The notes beneath the pieces are model-generated. The model saw only the letters and a program-made list of their open reading frames with translations. It was not told the DNA's origin and did not search any database. Shown here in pieces: positions 1-5,669 of a stretch of DNA of 8,801 nt. The translations under genes and the position numbers were made by a program. Source of the stretch: JAFCBV01 sp965370715 (lineage in GTDB: Archaea; EX4484-52; B79-G9). The stretch is taken from positions 1 to 8,801 of the forward strand of contig CBDUVQ010000040.1 of assembly GCA_965370715.1 (NCBI GenBank), written 5' to 3'. Numbering within the stretch: the first letter of the stretch is position 1; every line of letters starts with the position of its first letter.

Positions 1-148
1 TGCCACCGGTCTGAGCGAACCAATTGCTAAGGGCGGAGACCGGTGGTTGTTCACAAACAGAGGTCTGGCAGCCCTGTTTTCAGTATTTCTCTGGTTTCTT
101 ATGATTCTGTTTATTATTTTTTCTATTTTAATGGCCTTAGTCGACTGA
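1..148 (+). CDS. C-terminal end of a membrane protein (partial, 5' end outside window)
   Basis: An open frame enters from the left edge (first full codon at base 2) and runs 48 codons to a TGA at 146-148. The visible residues are a short polar stretch (LSEPIAKGGDRWLFTNRG) followed by about 25 very hydrophobic residues, rich in Phe, Leu, Ile and Met, ending MALVD. This looks like a C-terminal transmembrane helix with almost no tail after it. The family cannot be named from this fragment. The T-rich stretch at 107-130 is codons of this helix, not necessarily a terminator. A 10-bp inverted repeat (3-12 with 37-46) lies inside the frame. The next gene is on the same strand, 69 bp downstream, with its own TATA box. 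Confidence 0.6.
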   Translation, partial: ATGLSEPIAKGGDRWLFTNRGLAALFSVFLWFLMILFIIFSILMALVD

Positions 149-190
149 TTTTATGATTGTGTGGTCTAGACAACCGGTAAAAGAAAGTGT

Positions 191-198
191 TTTATATA
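191..198 (+). promoter_or_regulatory. TATA box of the DUF4346-like gene
   Basis: The octamer TTTATATA is centred about 24 nt before the ATG at 218, with a purine-rich stretch (AAAGAAAG) just upstream that could be a BRE. Transcription would start at or next to the start codon, giving a leaderless mRNA. No Shine-Dalgarno sequence precedes the ATG. Confidence 0.55.
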
Positions 199-217
199 TT
201 CCACCACAAAAGAACCT

Positions 218-538
218 ATGCTCCCGCACGAACTTCTTGAAGTAAAAGTTCATAAACACAGCGAAGCTGACATGGCACTTGATTCCGGTTTTTTTCTCAT
301 CCACGTTGATTCTATGAAAAAAGAGCTTGTCGCAGAATATTATGAAGGAATTCCCCGCAAAGGCAACGGCGCGAAACTTAAGCACATATTTCGCGGGACA
401 GACGGGCGCTCAATATACCGCGAGGTTGCAAAAAGAAACCTTGCAAATCTTCCTGACCACCTAGCTTATTTGGGGTACGAATTGGCTCGCGCAGAAGCCT
501 GTCTTAAAGAAGGGAAAAGGTTTGTTCAAGACGAATAA
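218..538 (+). CDS. Small DUF4346-like protein (106 aa)
   Basis: The 106-residue protein resembles, from memory, the archaeal/cyanobacterial DUF4346 domain. The cues are a GFFLIHVD strand near residues 24-31, a second strand with Glu and Tyr pairs (VAEYYEG, about 38-44), then GRSIYREV, and a helical C-terminus with DHLAYLGYELARAEACL (about 80-96) ending in FVQDE. DUF4346 occurs alone or fused to dihydropteroate-synthase-like domains in methanopterin-using archaea. Its biochemical role is not established, and none is assigned here. There is no signal peptide or membrane segment. The ATG at 218 is preferred because the TATA box sits about 24 nt upstream; an in-frame stop at 167-169 limits any extension. 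The TAA (536-538) directly abuts the stop of the convergent pyrF. Confidence 0.65.
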   Translation: MLPHELLEVKVHKHSEADMALDSGFFLIHVDSMKKELVAEYYEGIPRKGNGAKLKHIFRGTDGRSIYREVAKRNLANLPDHLAYLGYELARAEACLKEGKRFVQDE

Positions 539-1360
539 CTACGTCCCCTTAACCCTCTGCTCATACGCAGCCCATGCAACTTGCTTGTAGTTTTCTGCTT
601 CTTTTTCTGCGCTCTTTGCCCCGTATATACCCCGACCTACTACAATGCAATCAGAGCCTGCATAGATTGCGGCTTGTGGAGTAGAATATTTTTGCCCGAG
701 AGAGTCGCCATGCGAGCCAAGCTGTACGCCGGGAGTAAAAACAATCTGTCCAGCGTCAGTTAAAGCGGTCAGCTTCTTTAGCTCATCAACATTTCCGCCG
801 TTTCCTATGTGCCCTGAAACGAGTTTCTTGTTTGCGTGCGCAAGATTGACAGCAGTGGTCATATATTCTCCTGTCGCAAGGTTCCCCTCACTTGACATCT
901 GAGAGAGAATTATTATGCCGCGCGGAAACTCAAATTCAGTCTCAGCCATGCCCTGCTCAATTCCCTTGAGCACACCCGAACCAGGAACTATATGCACATT
1001 CACAAAGTCTGCCCATTCGCCTATCTTGTATATACCTTTGGAATATTGCATGCGCACTGTATTTCCTATATCTGCAAACTTTCTGTCTTCAAAAATCATA
1101 AACTTGTGCTTTTCCGCAAGCTTTGTCAGGCGCTCTGTAAATTCAGGGGTGAAATCTTCTATTATGTCAATATGTGTCTTGAAAAGCGCAATCTTTGGAC
1201 CGAGAGCATCTGCAAGGGCGAGAATATTTTCTGCGATAGTCAAATCTGCGGCTATGCAAAGATTGGTTTTTTTGCGCGCCATAATCTCGAACAAGCTGCC
1301 TGCAGCAGGGTTCTTTGCTTTTTTTGCGCGCTTCTCATAGGTCATCTGGAGTTTATTCAT
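539..1360 (-). CDS. pyrF: Orotidine-5'-phosphate decarboxylase, eukaryote (URA3)-like type
   Basis: Decarboxylates OMP to UMP, the last step of de novo pyrimidine synthesis, in the cytoplasm. The 273-residue protein aligns through its length with fungal URA3. It has TYEKRA at the N-terminus, TNLCIAADLT (Asp39), LFKTHIDI (Lys61), the signature FEDRKFADIGNT (90-101, with Asp92, Lys94 and Asp97 as the catalytic D-x-K-x-x-D), STGEY-like ATGEY, FTPGVQLG, and VGRGIYG (Arg244 for phosphate). It is clearly longer than the roughly 210-230-residue OMPDC of most methanogens. The ATG at 1360 is chosen because a TATA box lies about 25 nt upstream; ATG 1345 (MTYEKRA) is the alternative, giving 268 aa. The frame stays open to 1549 on this strand, but that part overlaps the AOR-HPS gene and has no family similarity. 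The gene lies 25 bp after AOR-HPS and may be co-transcribed with it as well as having its own promoter. Confidence 0.93.
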   Translation of the reverse strand: MNKLQMTYEKRAKKAKNPAAGSLFEIMARKKTNLCIAADLTIAENILALADALGPKIALFKTHIDIIEDFTPEFTERLTKLAEKHKFMIFEDRKFADIGNTVRMQYSKGIYKIGEWADFVNVHIVPGSGVLKGIEQGMAETEFEFPRGIIILSQMSSEGNLATGEYMTTAVNLAHANKKLVSGHIGNGGNVDELKKLTALTDAGQIVFTPGVQLGSHGDSLGQKYSTPQAAIYAGSDCIVVGRGIYGAKSAEKEAENYKQVAWAAYEQRVKGT

Positions 1361-1381
1361 ACAAGAAATTAGTTGAGAAAG

Positions 1382-1389
1382 TATATTAA
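1382..1389 (-). promoter_or_regulatory. TATA box of pyrF, overlapping the AOR-HPS stop codon
   Basis: On the minus strand the octamer reads TTAATATA, centred about 25 nt before the ATG at 1360, the same spacing as at the other promoters in the window. It overlaps the TAA of the upstream gene (1386-1388). It supports the 1360 start and an independent leaderless pyrF transcript. Confidence 0.45.
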
Positions 1390-4300
1390 TTGTGGGTTTT
1401 TTGTGTAACTTTTCGTCCAATAGCCTCAAGTATAACCATTGTCGCCTTCTCAGGGTCTGCTGCTCTTGTGATTGAGCCGCCGACAACTGCAAGCTTTGCG
1501 CCAGAACTGATTGCAAGCGGTGCTGTGTCTGCGCGCATTCCGCCTGCAACGCCGACAGGGATTGTCACGTTCTCGACAACTTTTGAGACAAGCGGGAATG
1601 GTATCTTTGCGTTTCCACTCCTAAGTTGCTCGTCAACAGAAATATGAAACTCAAGGTAGTCTGCGCCCATTTTCTCAAGCTCAATTGAGCGCGCAACATG
1701 GTCTTGTATAGAAATCAAATCAGCCATAATCTTAATGCCGAACTCGCGCGCTGCTCTTACAGACTCCTTTATGACAAAATCAGGGGATGCTCCGCAAACA
1801 CCTACAATATCAGCCCCTGCCTCTGCGGCAAGCTTTACCTCTTCGTATCCGGCTGCAAGAGTCTTTAAATCAGCAACAATTGTCTTGTCAGGATGAGCGC
1901 GCCTGAGTTCGCGCACTGTCTGCATACCTGCGCTCTTTATGAGTGGGGTTCCTGCCTCAAGCCAGTCCACGCCGCCCTTGCTTGATTGTACTGCAAGACT
2001 GAGTGCGTCTTTGAGGTTTCGTAGATCTAAGGCTACCTGAAGCTTTGGCCACGGCTCGCCTTCGCCTTTTCCTGAATGCGGCATGATTTCTGCTTTTTCT
2101 TCGACAACCTTTTTTTCAAATATAATTTTTGCATCTCCTGCATCAAAAGAGCCTACCGGGATTTTGACTTCAGAAGATATTTCCTTCAAAAGCGCATCAT
2201 CTGAAAAAAGAAGCCTTATGTAACTTGCACCAAGCTTTTCAACTTCCTTTGCGCGCGCAACTGCGTTTTCAGCAGAAATCATATCAACCATGATTTTTAT
2301 GCCGTACTTGTTTGCAGCGCCCACAGCATCGCTTATTGTGTGGTTTCCGGCTTTTGATGAAAGCGTGATAATGTCTGCCCCTGCATGCGCGCCGATTTCA
2401 ACTTCATAGTATCCGGTGTCCATTGATTTCAAATCAGCGATTATGACTTTGTACGGGAATGCTTTTCTAAGCTCTTCAACAGCTTTTATTCCTGCGCTTT
2501 TTATTAGAGGTGATGATGCCTCAATCCAGACACCGCTTTCATCTGCTTTTTCATACGCTGCTTTTACAGCACCCTCGGCAGTTACCGCGAATATAGAGAC
2601 TGCGCTCTTTGGCCATTTTTGCCCTGCGCTTATGCCAAGAAGCTCAAGCTTCTTTTCTTCAGGGACGCCATTCTTGTCCCAGCCGCGAAGTGCATAGTAT
2701 TCAGAAAGCATGCTGTCAATGTCAGCCACATCCCCTGCTGCGGGTCCTTCAGGCATGGGCTCGCTAAAGCGCTTTGGCAGTTTGTCGTCTTTTCTGGTGA
2801 ACCCTGCTGCAACATTGTACATGCGCTCGACATTCCATATTCTCTCGCCGAGATTTCTCAGCTCTTTTTCATCATAAAACATTCCTGTAGCCGTTGTCAG
2901 CATGCGCGCATAAATTCCTGCTTCAAACTTGTATGTCTCAAAAACAGCCATGCTTGTGAACTTGCACAATGTAAGTGAATCAAGAACTGTATAGACATTC
3001 TCGACATCGCGCACCTTTCTTGCCTTGTCTTGTGTCTCGCGATTGTCAAGAAAGTCCGGAAGTGAAAGAACCTCGTGAGGTATCATATAGCCCCCAAGAT
3101 GGTCTGCACCACGGTTGCTTGTAACATAGGCGAGTGCCTGCCCCTTTACACCGCGCGGGTCATATGCCGGAAGGTCAAGTCCCTTAACGTGCGCTGCAAA
3201 GTCCTCGCCGCCGACTTTCTTTGAGAATGTTTTGACGCCCTCAGCAAGCTCTGCTCCGATGCCCTCTTTTTTCGCCATCTTTTCAATGAGTTCAAGTGCG
3301 GATTTTTCGTCGCCGAATCCGATTTTATCATCTACAAGCCCTTTTTGCGAGGCTTCCATATAGAACCCGACAATTCCGCCGGTTGAGATTGTGTCCATCC
3401 CGTAATCATTGCAAAGGTTGTTTGCCTTTGCTGCAAATTCAAGAGAATCAATGCCTAAATTGGCTGTTAGTGCCCATGCGCTCTCATACTCAGGTCCGTG
3501 TGTCTTTGTGCCGTTTATATTGGATATTCTGCCGCATGCAATAGGGCACATCGCACAAGAGGAAGACCTGTCAACAAGGTATTGCTGCATGGTTTCGCCG
3601 GAAATCTTTTCTGCTTTGTCGTAAAACCCTTTCTGGAAGTTGTTCACAGGAAAGACCCCGTGCTTGTTTACAGGATTTACAAGAATCATGGTGCCGAATC
3701 GCCCGAGAGCATCACCGGTTACAGGGTGACCGCTCAATATTTCAAGAAACCTTTTCTGCTCAAGTGCAAAAGCTGCCTCATTTGCAGGAAGAACCTTTTC
3801 ATTGCCGAGAAGAACAATACCCTTGAGCTTCTTTGAGCCAAATACAGCGCCCGCACCCCCCCGTCCCGCAGCACGTCCGCGGTCGTTTATGAGGCATGCA
3901 AAGCGCACAAGTTTCTCACCCGCAGGGCCTGCGCAAATGGCTTTTGCACCCTTGCTCTCGTTATCAATATAGTCAAAGAACCCTGAGGTCTTCATCCCCC
4001 AGACAGGTGTTGCGTCTTTTAGCTCTGCTTTTCCGTTGATTAAAGAAAGATAAACCGGTGTGTCGGACGCGCCCTCAACGATGATACCGTCAAAGCCTGT
4101 TTTTCTAAGCATTACACCAAAGTGCCCGCCTGTGTTTGATGAACAGATTGTGCCTGTAAGCGGGGATTTGAATGTCAAAGAACAGCGCCCTGAGCATGAA
4201 GATATCCCGGTCAGAGGCCCGGTCATTATCACAACTTTGTTTTCAGGAGAAAGCGCATTCGTCGTGGCAGGAACCTCATCAGAAATGAGTTTTGCACCAA

Positions 4301-4409
4301 TGCCGCGCCCGCCTACATATTTTAGAAGAATTTCAGGAGATATGTACTCCTCTGTTATTGATTTTTTAGATAAATTAACCCGAAGAACCTTTCCTTTAAA
4401 CCCTTTCAT
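1386..4409 (-). CDS. Fusion of tungsten aldehyde:ferredoxin oxidoreductase with two hexulose-6-phosphate synthase domains
   Basis: Residues 1-595 are a complete AOR: VGGRGIGAKL (32-41), GPLTG and SNTGGHFG substrate/pterin segments, CxxCxxxC (285, 288, 292) plus Cys482 for the 4Fe-4S cluster, the pterin-binding motif DxxGMD (335-339 region), RGADHLGGY (433-441), and the usual ending YYALRGWDKNGVP (571-583). AORs oxidise aldehydes to acids and reduce ferredoxin. Two HPS/OMPDC-superfamily barrels follow. Copy 1 (about 603-770) has WIEASSPLIK and ADLKSMDTG (Asp659, Lys661, Asp664), but Val609 replaces the strand-1 Asp, Leu734 the strand-6 His, and the phosphate loops are missing. Copy 2 (789-998) has VALDL (Asp795), WLEAGTPLIK (Glu818), ADLKTLAAG (Asp847, Lys849, but Ala852), His922, and the phosphate loops VAGGM and VGGSIT. 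It is cytoplasmic, with no signal peptide. Which aldehyde is used is unknown; formaldehyde is the obvious candidate because HPS makes or consumes it. Confidence 0.9.
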   Translation of the reverse strand: MKGFKGKVLRVNLSKKSITEEYISPEILLKYVGGRGIGAKLISDEVPATTNALSPENKVVIMTGPLTGISSCSGRCSLTFKSPLTGTICSSNTGGHFGVMLRKTGFDGIIVEGASDTPVYLSLINGKAELKDATPVWGMKTSGFFDYIDNESKGAKAICAGPAGEKLVRFACLINDRGRAAGRGGAGAVFGSKKLKGIVLLGNEKVLPANEAAFALEQKRFLEILSGHPVTGDALGRFGTMILVNPVNKHGVFPVNNFQKGFYDKAEKISGETMQQYLVDRSSSCAMCPIACGRISNINGTKTHGPEYESAWALTANLGIDSLEFAAKANNLCNDYGMDTISTGGIVGFYMEASQKGLVDDKIGFGDEKSALELIEKMAKKEGIGAELAEGVKTFSKKVGGEDFAAHVKGLDLPAYDPRGVKGQALAYVTSNRGADHLGGYMIPHEVLSLPDFLDNRETQDKARKVRDVENVYTVLDSLTLCKFTSMAVFETYKFEAGIYARMLTTATGMFYDEKELRNLGERIWNVERMYNVAAGFTRKDDKLPKRFSEPMPEGPAAGDVADIDSMLSEYYALRGWDKNGVPEEKKLELLGISAGQKWPKSAVSIFAVTAEGAVKAAYEKADESGVWIEASSPLIKSAGIKAVEELRKAFPYKVIIADLKSMDTGYYEVEIGAHAGADIITLSSKAGNHTISDAVGAANKYGIKIMVDMISAENAVARAKEVEKLGASYIRLLFSDDALLKEISSEVKIPVGSFDAGDAKIIFEKKVVEEKAEIMPHSGKGEGEPWPKLQVALDLRNLKDALSLAVQSSKGGVDWLEAGTPLIKSAGMQTVRELRRAHPDKTIVADLKTLAAGYEEVKLAAEAGADIVGVCGASPDFVIKESVRAAREFGIKIMADLISIQDHVARSIELEKMGADYLEFHISVDEQLRSGNAKIPFPLVSKVVENVTIPVGVAGGMRADTAPLAISSGAKLAVVGGSITRAADPEKATMVILEAIGRKVTQKTHN

Positions 4410-4416
4410 ATCATGG

Positions 4417-4426
4417 ATTCGCGAAT
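4417..4426. promoter_or_regulatory. Perfect 10-bp palindrome between TATA box and AOR-HPS start (possible operator)
   Basis: ATTCGCGAAT is self-complementary and lies between the TATA box (4430-4437) and the start codon (4409). A regulator bound there would block transcription initiation. Placement is the only evidence; the palindrome is short and could be chance. Confidence 0.3.
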
Positions 4427-4429
4427 AAG

Positions 4430-4437
4430 TTTTAAAT
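4430..4437 (-). promoter_or_regulatory. TATA box of the AOR-HPS gene
   Basis: The minus strand reads ATTTAAAA (within catATTTAAAActt), centred about 24.5 nt before the ATG at 4409. No ribosome binding site precedes the ATG, consistent with a leaderless transcript. The box sits in the 74-bp gap after the nuclease gene, so AOR-HPS is probably not dependent on nuclease transcription. Confidence 0.55.
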
Positions 4438-4483
4438 ATGGATGGGGTTGGCTCATGCAGTTTTATGAATGTAGTGAGCTATC

Positions 4484-5332
4484 TTACGAAAGCCCTGTAT
4501 AAGGATATGTTAACACCAGTTCGCCATTTGAATTTCTTAAATACAGGACATCGCCATCATTATTCCATATTGCGTTGCATGAACCGCCACTACTACACCA
4601 ATATACTTGAGTTTTTGTGTTACTTCCACAGCCCGTGTAAAGCGTTATTGCTTTTCCGCTTTCCAAAACAAAACTTGGAAAGACATAGGGGTTTCTGGAT
4701 GATTCGTCTTTAACTGTCCAGTTTGTTAAATCACAAGAATATGAACATGTATTGGTAAAATTAAGATATTCGCCATTTAGATTATCACAATCATTGCCTT
4801 CTGCGTTCCATTTGAAATAAGAAATTCCCAGACATTTGCTATCACAAACATTTTCTCCTGTAGGTTGTTTCCATATATTCTCTTTTAATGTTTTTGCTTC
4901 ATTTTCCACATTTCTTAAGTCAGTTTCATATTTTTTATTTGGTGAGATGATGTAAACATTTGCATAGCCTTCTTTAACTATTTGTAAATTCACAAAAGAA
5001 TCATTAACGAATAAATATCTCAAAAGCCTTCCATATCGGTCTTTATCTTGAATATCCTTCTCAAAAATAACATTTTTGCCTTCTACAAGCTCTCTTAATC
5101 TATTAGTTGCTTCTTGATAATATGGTTGCCCTCTTTCAGGCGCATTAATGCCGAGCAACCTTACTTCGATATTATTTTGCAGTTCAATAGTATCTCCATC
5201 AATAACTTTAGACACAAGGGCAACTGACTTATTATTTTGAGAACTTGTGGCTGTATTTAAAATGACCAGGGCTCCGAGAATAACTAAAAGTATCATCCAA
5301 AATTTATAATTATATTTCATACTAAGTAACAT
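4484..5332 (-). CDS. Membrane-anchored thermonuclease (SNase) with lamin-tail-like C-terminal domain
   Basis: Residues about 11-26 (FWMILLVILGALVILN) form one N-terminal membrane segment, so the rest should be outside the cell. The staphylococcal-nuclease domain spans about 35-158: VIDGDTIEL (Asp45, Asp47), VRLLGINAPE (Arg58, Glu66) and DRYGRLLRY (Arg102). These match the catalytic Arg-Glu-Arg; the calcium Asp in the usual GIDAPE is Asn63 here. A Cys-rich region with eight cysteines (163-252), two N-x-T sequons and the strand pattern GEYLNFTN...LTNWTVKD...GDVLYLRNSNGELV resembles a lamin-tail domain. It likely degrades external DNA or RNA for nucleotide salvage, anchored to the surface. ATG 5332 is preferred because a TATA-like box is centred 26 nt upstream; ATG 5320 and TTG 5392 are alternatives. 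The gene is A/T-rich, unlike AOR-HPS next to it. Confidence 0.85.
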   Translation of the reverse strand: MLLSMKYNYKFWMILLVILGALVILNTATSSQNNKSVALVSKVIDGDTIELQNNIEVRLLGINAPERGQPYYQEATNRLRELVEGKNVIFEKDIQDKDRYGRLLRYLFVNDSFVNLQIVKEGYANVYIISPNKKYETDLRNVENEAKTLKENIWKQPTGENVCDSKCLGISYFKWNAEGNDCDNLNGEYLNFTNTCSYSCDLTNWTVKDESSRNPYVFPSFVLESGKAITLYTGCGSNTKTQVYWCSSGGSCNAIWNNDGDVLYLRNSNGELVLTYPYTGLS

Positions 5333-5354
5333 TCTTTTTACAAGTTTAATAACT

Positions 5355-5362
5355 CTTTTATT
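5355..5362 (-). promoter_or_regulatory. Probable TATA box of the nuclease gene
   Basis: The minus strand reads AATAAAAG, centred about 26 nt before the ATG at 5332. The region is A/T-rich, so this is weaker evidence than at the other promoters. If right, the longer TTG-initiated frame (5392) is not used. Confidence 0.35.
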
Positions 5363-5393
5363 CTCGTGCTCGTCGTTGATTGAGTTTAACAAG

Positions 5394-5423
5394 GCGTTTT
5401 ATGCACTTTTATGCATAAAACGC
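5394..5423. repeat. Perfect 12-bp inverted repeat, 6-nt loop
   Basis: Arms GCGTTTTATGCA (5394-5405) and TGCATAAAACGC (5412-5423) are exact reverse complements separated by CTTTTA. The element sits between the divergent nuclease (-) and histone-fold (+) genes, just upstream of the nuclease promoter. It has no following T-run in either direction that would make it a classical terminator. It may be a regulator site, an RNA hairpin, or the scar of a mobile cassette. Confidence 0.6.
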
Positions 5424-5625
5424 TTATTTCGAGATGCAGTAGTTGAACAACTCATTTCCTAAATCTTTGGACAATCAACAAAATCAATACAACAGCAAGA
5501 ACCAGAAAACAATCCATCCACACGCCCATACAAATACCCGATTAAATGGATTTGATTTTAAAATGCTCTCAAAGACCCATAAAATCGAGTTCGCTATGCG
5601 TATCCACTCAGGCATAAGCGAATCA
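5424..5625. other. Intergenic region between divergent nuclease and histone-fold genes
   Basis: The gap between genes is 337 bp (5333-5669). Apart from the promoters and the 5394-5423 hairpin I find no gene here. An open frame from a TTG at 5443 to 5631 encodes a low-complexity Asn/Gln/Lys/His-rich peptide without family resemblance or ribosome binding site. The imperfect hairpin at 5590-5622 is listed separately. Confidence 0.5.
5590..5622. repeat. Imperfect hairpin upstream of the histone-fold gene promoter
   Basis: TTCGCTATGC (5590-5599) pairs with GCATAAGCGAA (5612-5622) apart from one bulged base, around a 12-nt loop. It ends four bases before the TATA box at 5626. The left arm is repeated exactly at 6182-6191, just upstream of the truD TATA box. 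Confidence 0.4.
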
Positions 5626-5633
5626 ATTTAAAG
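5626..5633 (+). promoter_or_regulatory. Probable TATA box of the histone-fold gene
   Basis: ATTTAAAG is centred about 26 nt before base 5656, so transcription starting there would leave a short leader of roughly 14 nt that includes the GGAGGA ribosome binding site at 5658. A second A/T-rich candidate (CTTAAAAT) follows at 5634 but would start the RNA inside the binding site. Confidence 0.4.
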
Positions 5634-5657
5634 CTTAAAATCCAACTTATGGAAGAC

Positions 5658-5663
5658 GGAGGA
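5658..5663 (+). promoter_or_regulatory. Shine-Dalgarno site that fixes the histone-fold start at 5670
   Basis: GGAGGA ends six bases before the ATG at 5670. This is the only strong ribosome binding site I see before any gene in the window. It decides against the upstream in-frame ATG at 5649, which would place the site inside the coding sequence. Confidence 0.65.
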
Positions 5664-5669
5664 ATTCTT

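Noticed and set aside
3..46. 10-bp exact inverted repeat followed by a T-rich stretch, suggesting an RNA gene end or terminator, with a passing likeness to a 23S rRNA segment
   Set aside because: A protein frame runs through the whole stretch and encodes a convincing terminal membrane helix; the rRNA likeness fails after a few bases and the T-rich run is coding.
1361..1549. Upstream extension of the pyrF frame (63 more codons)
   Set aside because: It overlaps the conserved C-terminal HPS coding sequence, has no OMPDC similarity, and the TATA box points to the ATG at 1360.
4484..5332. Treating Asn63 in GINAPE as proof of an inactive nuclease
   Set aside because: The catalytic Arg58, Glu66 and Arg102 and the DGDT motif are intact, and Asn at this position occurs in other SNase-family proteins.
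5443..5631. 62-codon open frame with TTG start
   Set aside because: Low-complexity peptide, no ribosome binding site or TATA spacing, no recognisable family; it crosses the hairpin before the histone-fold promoter.
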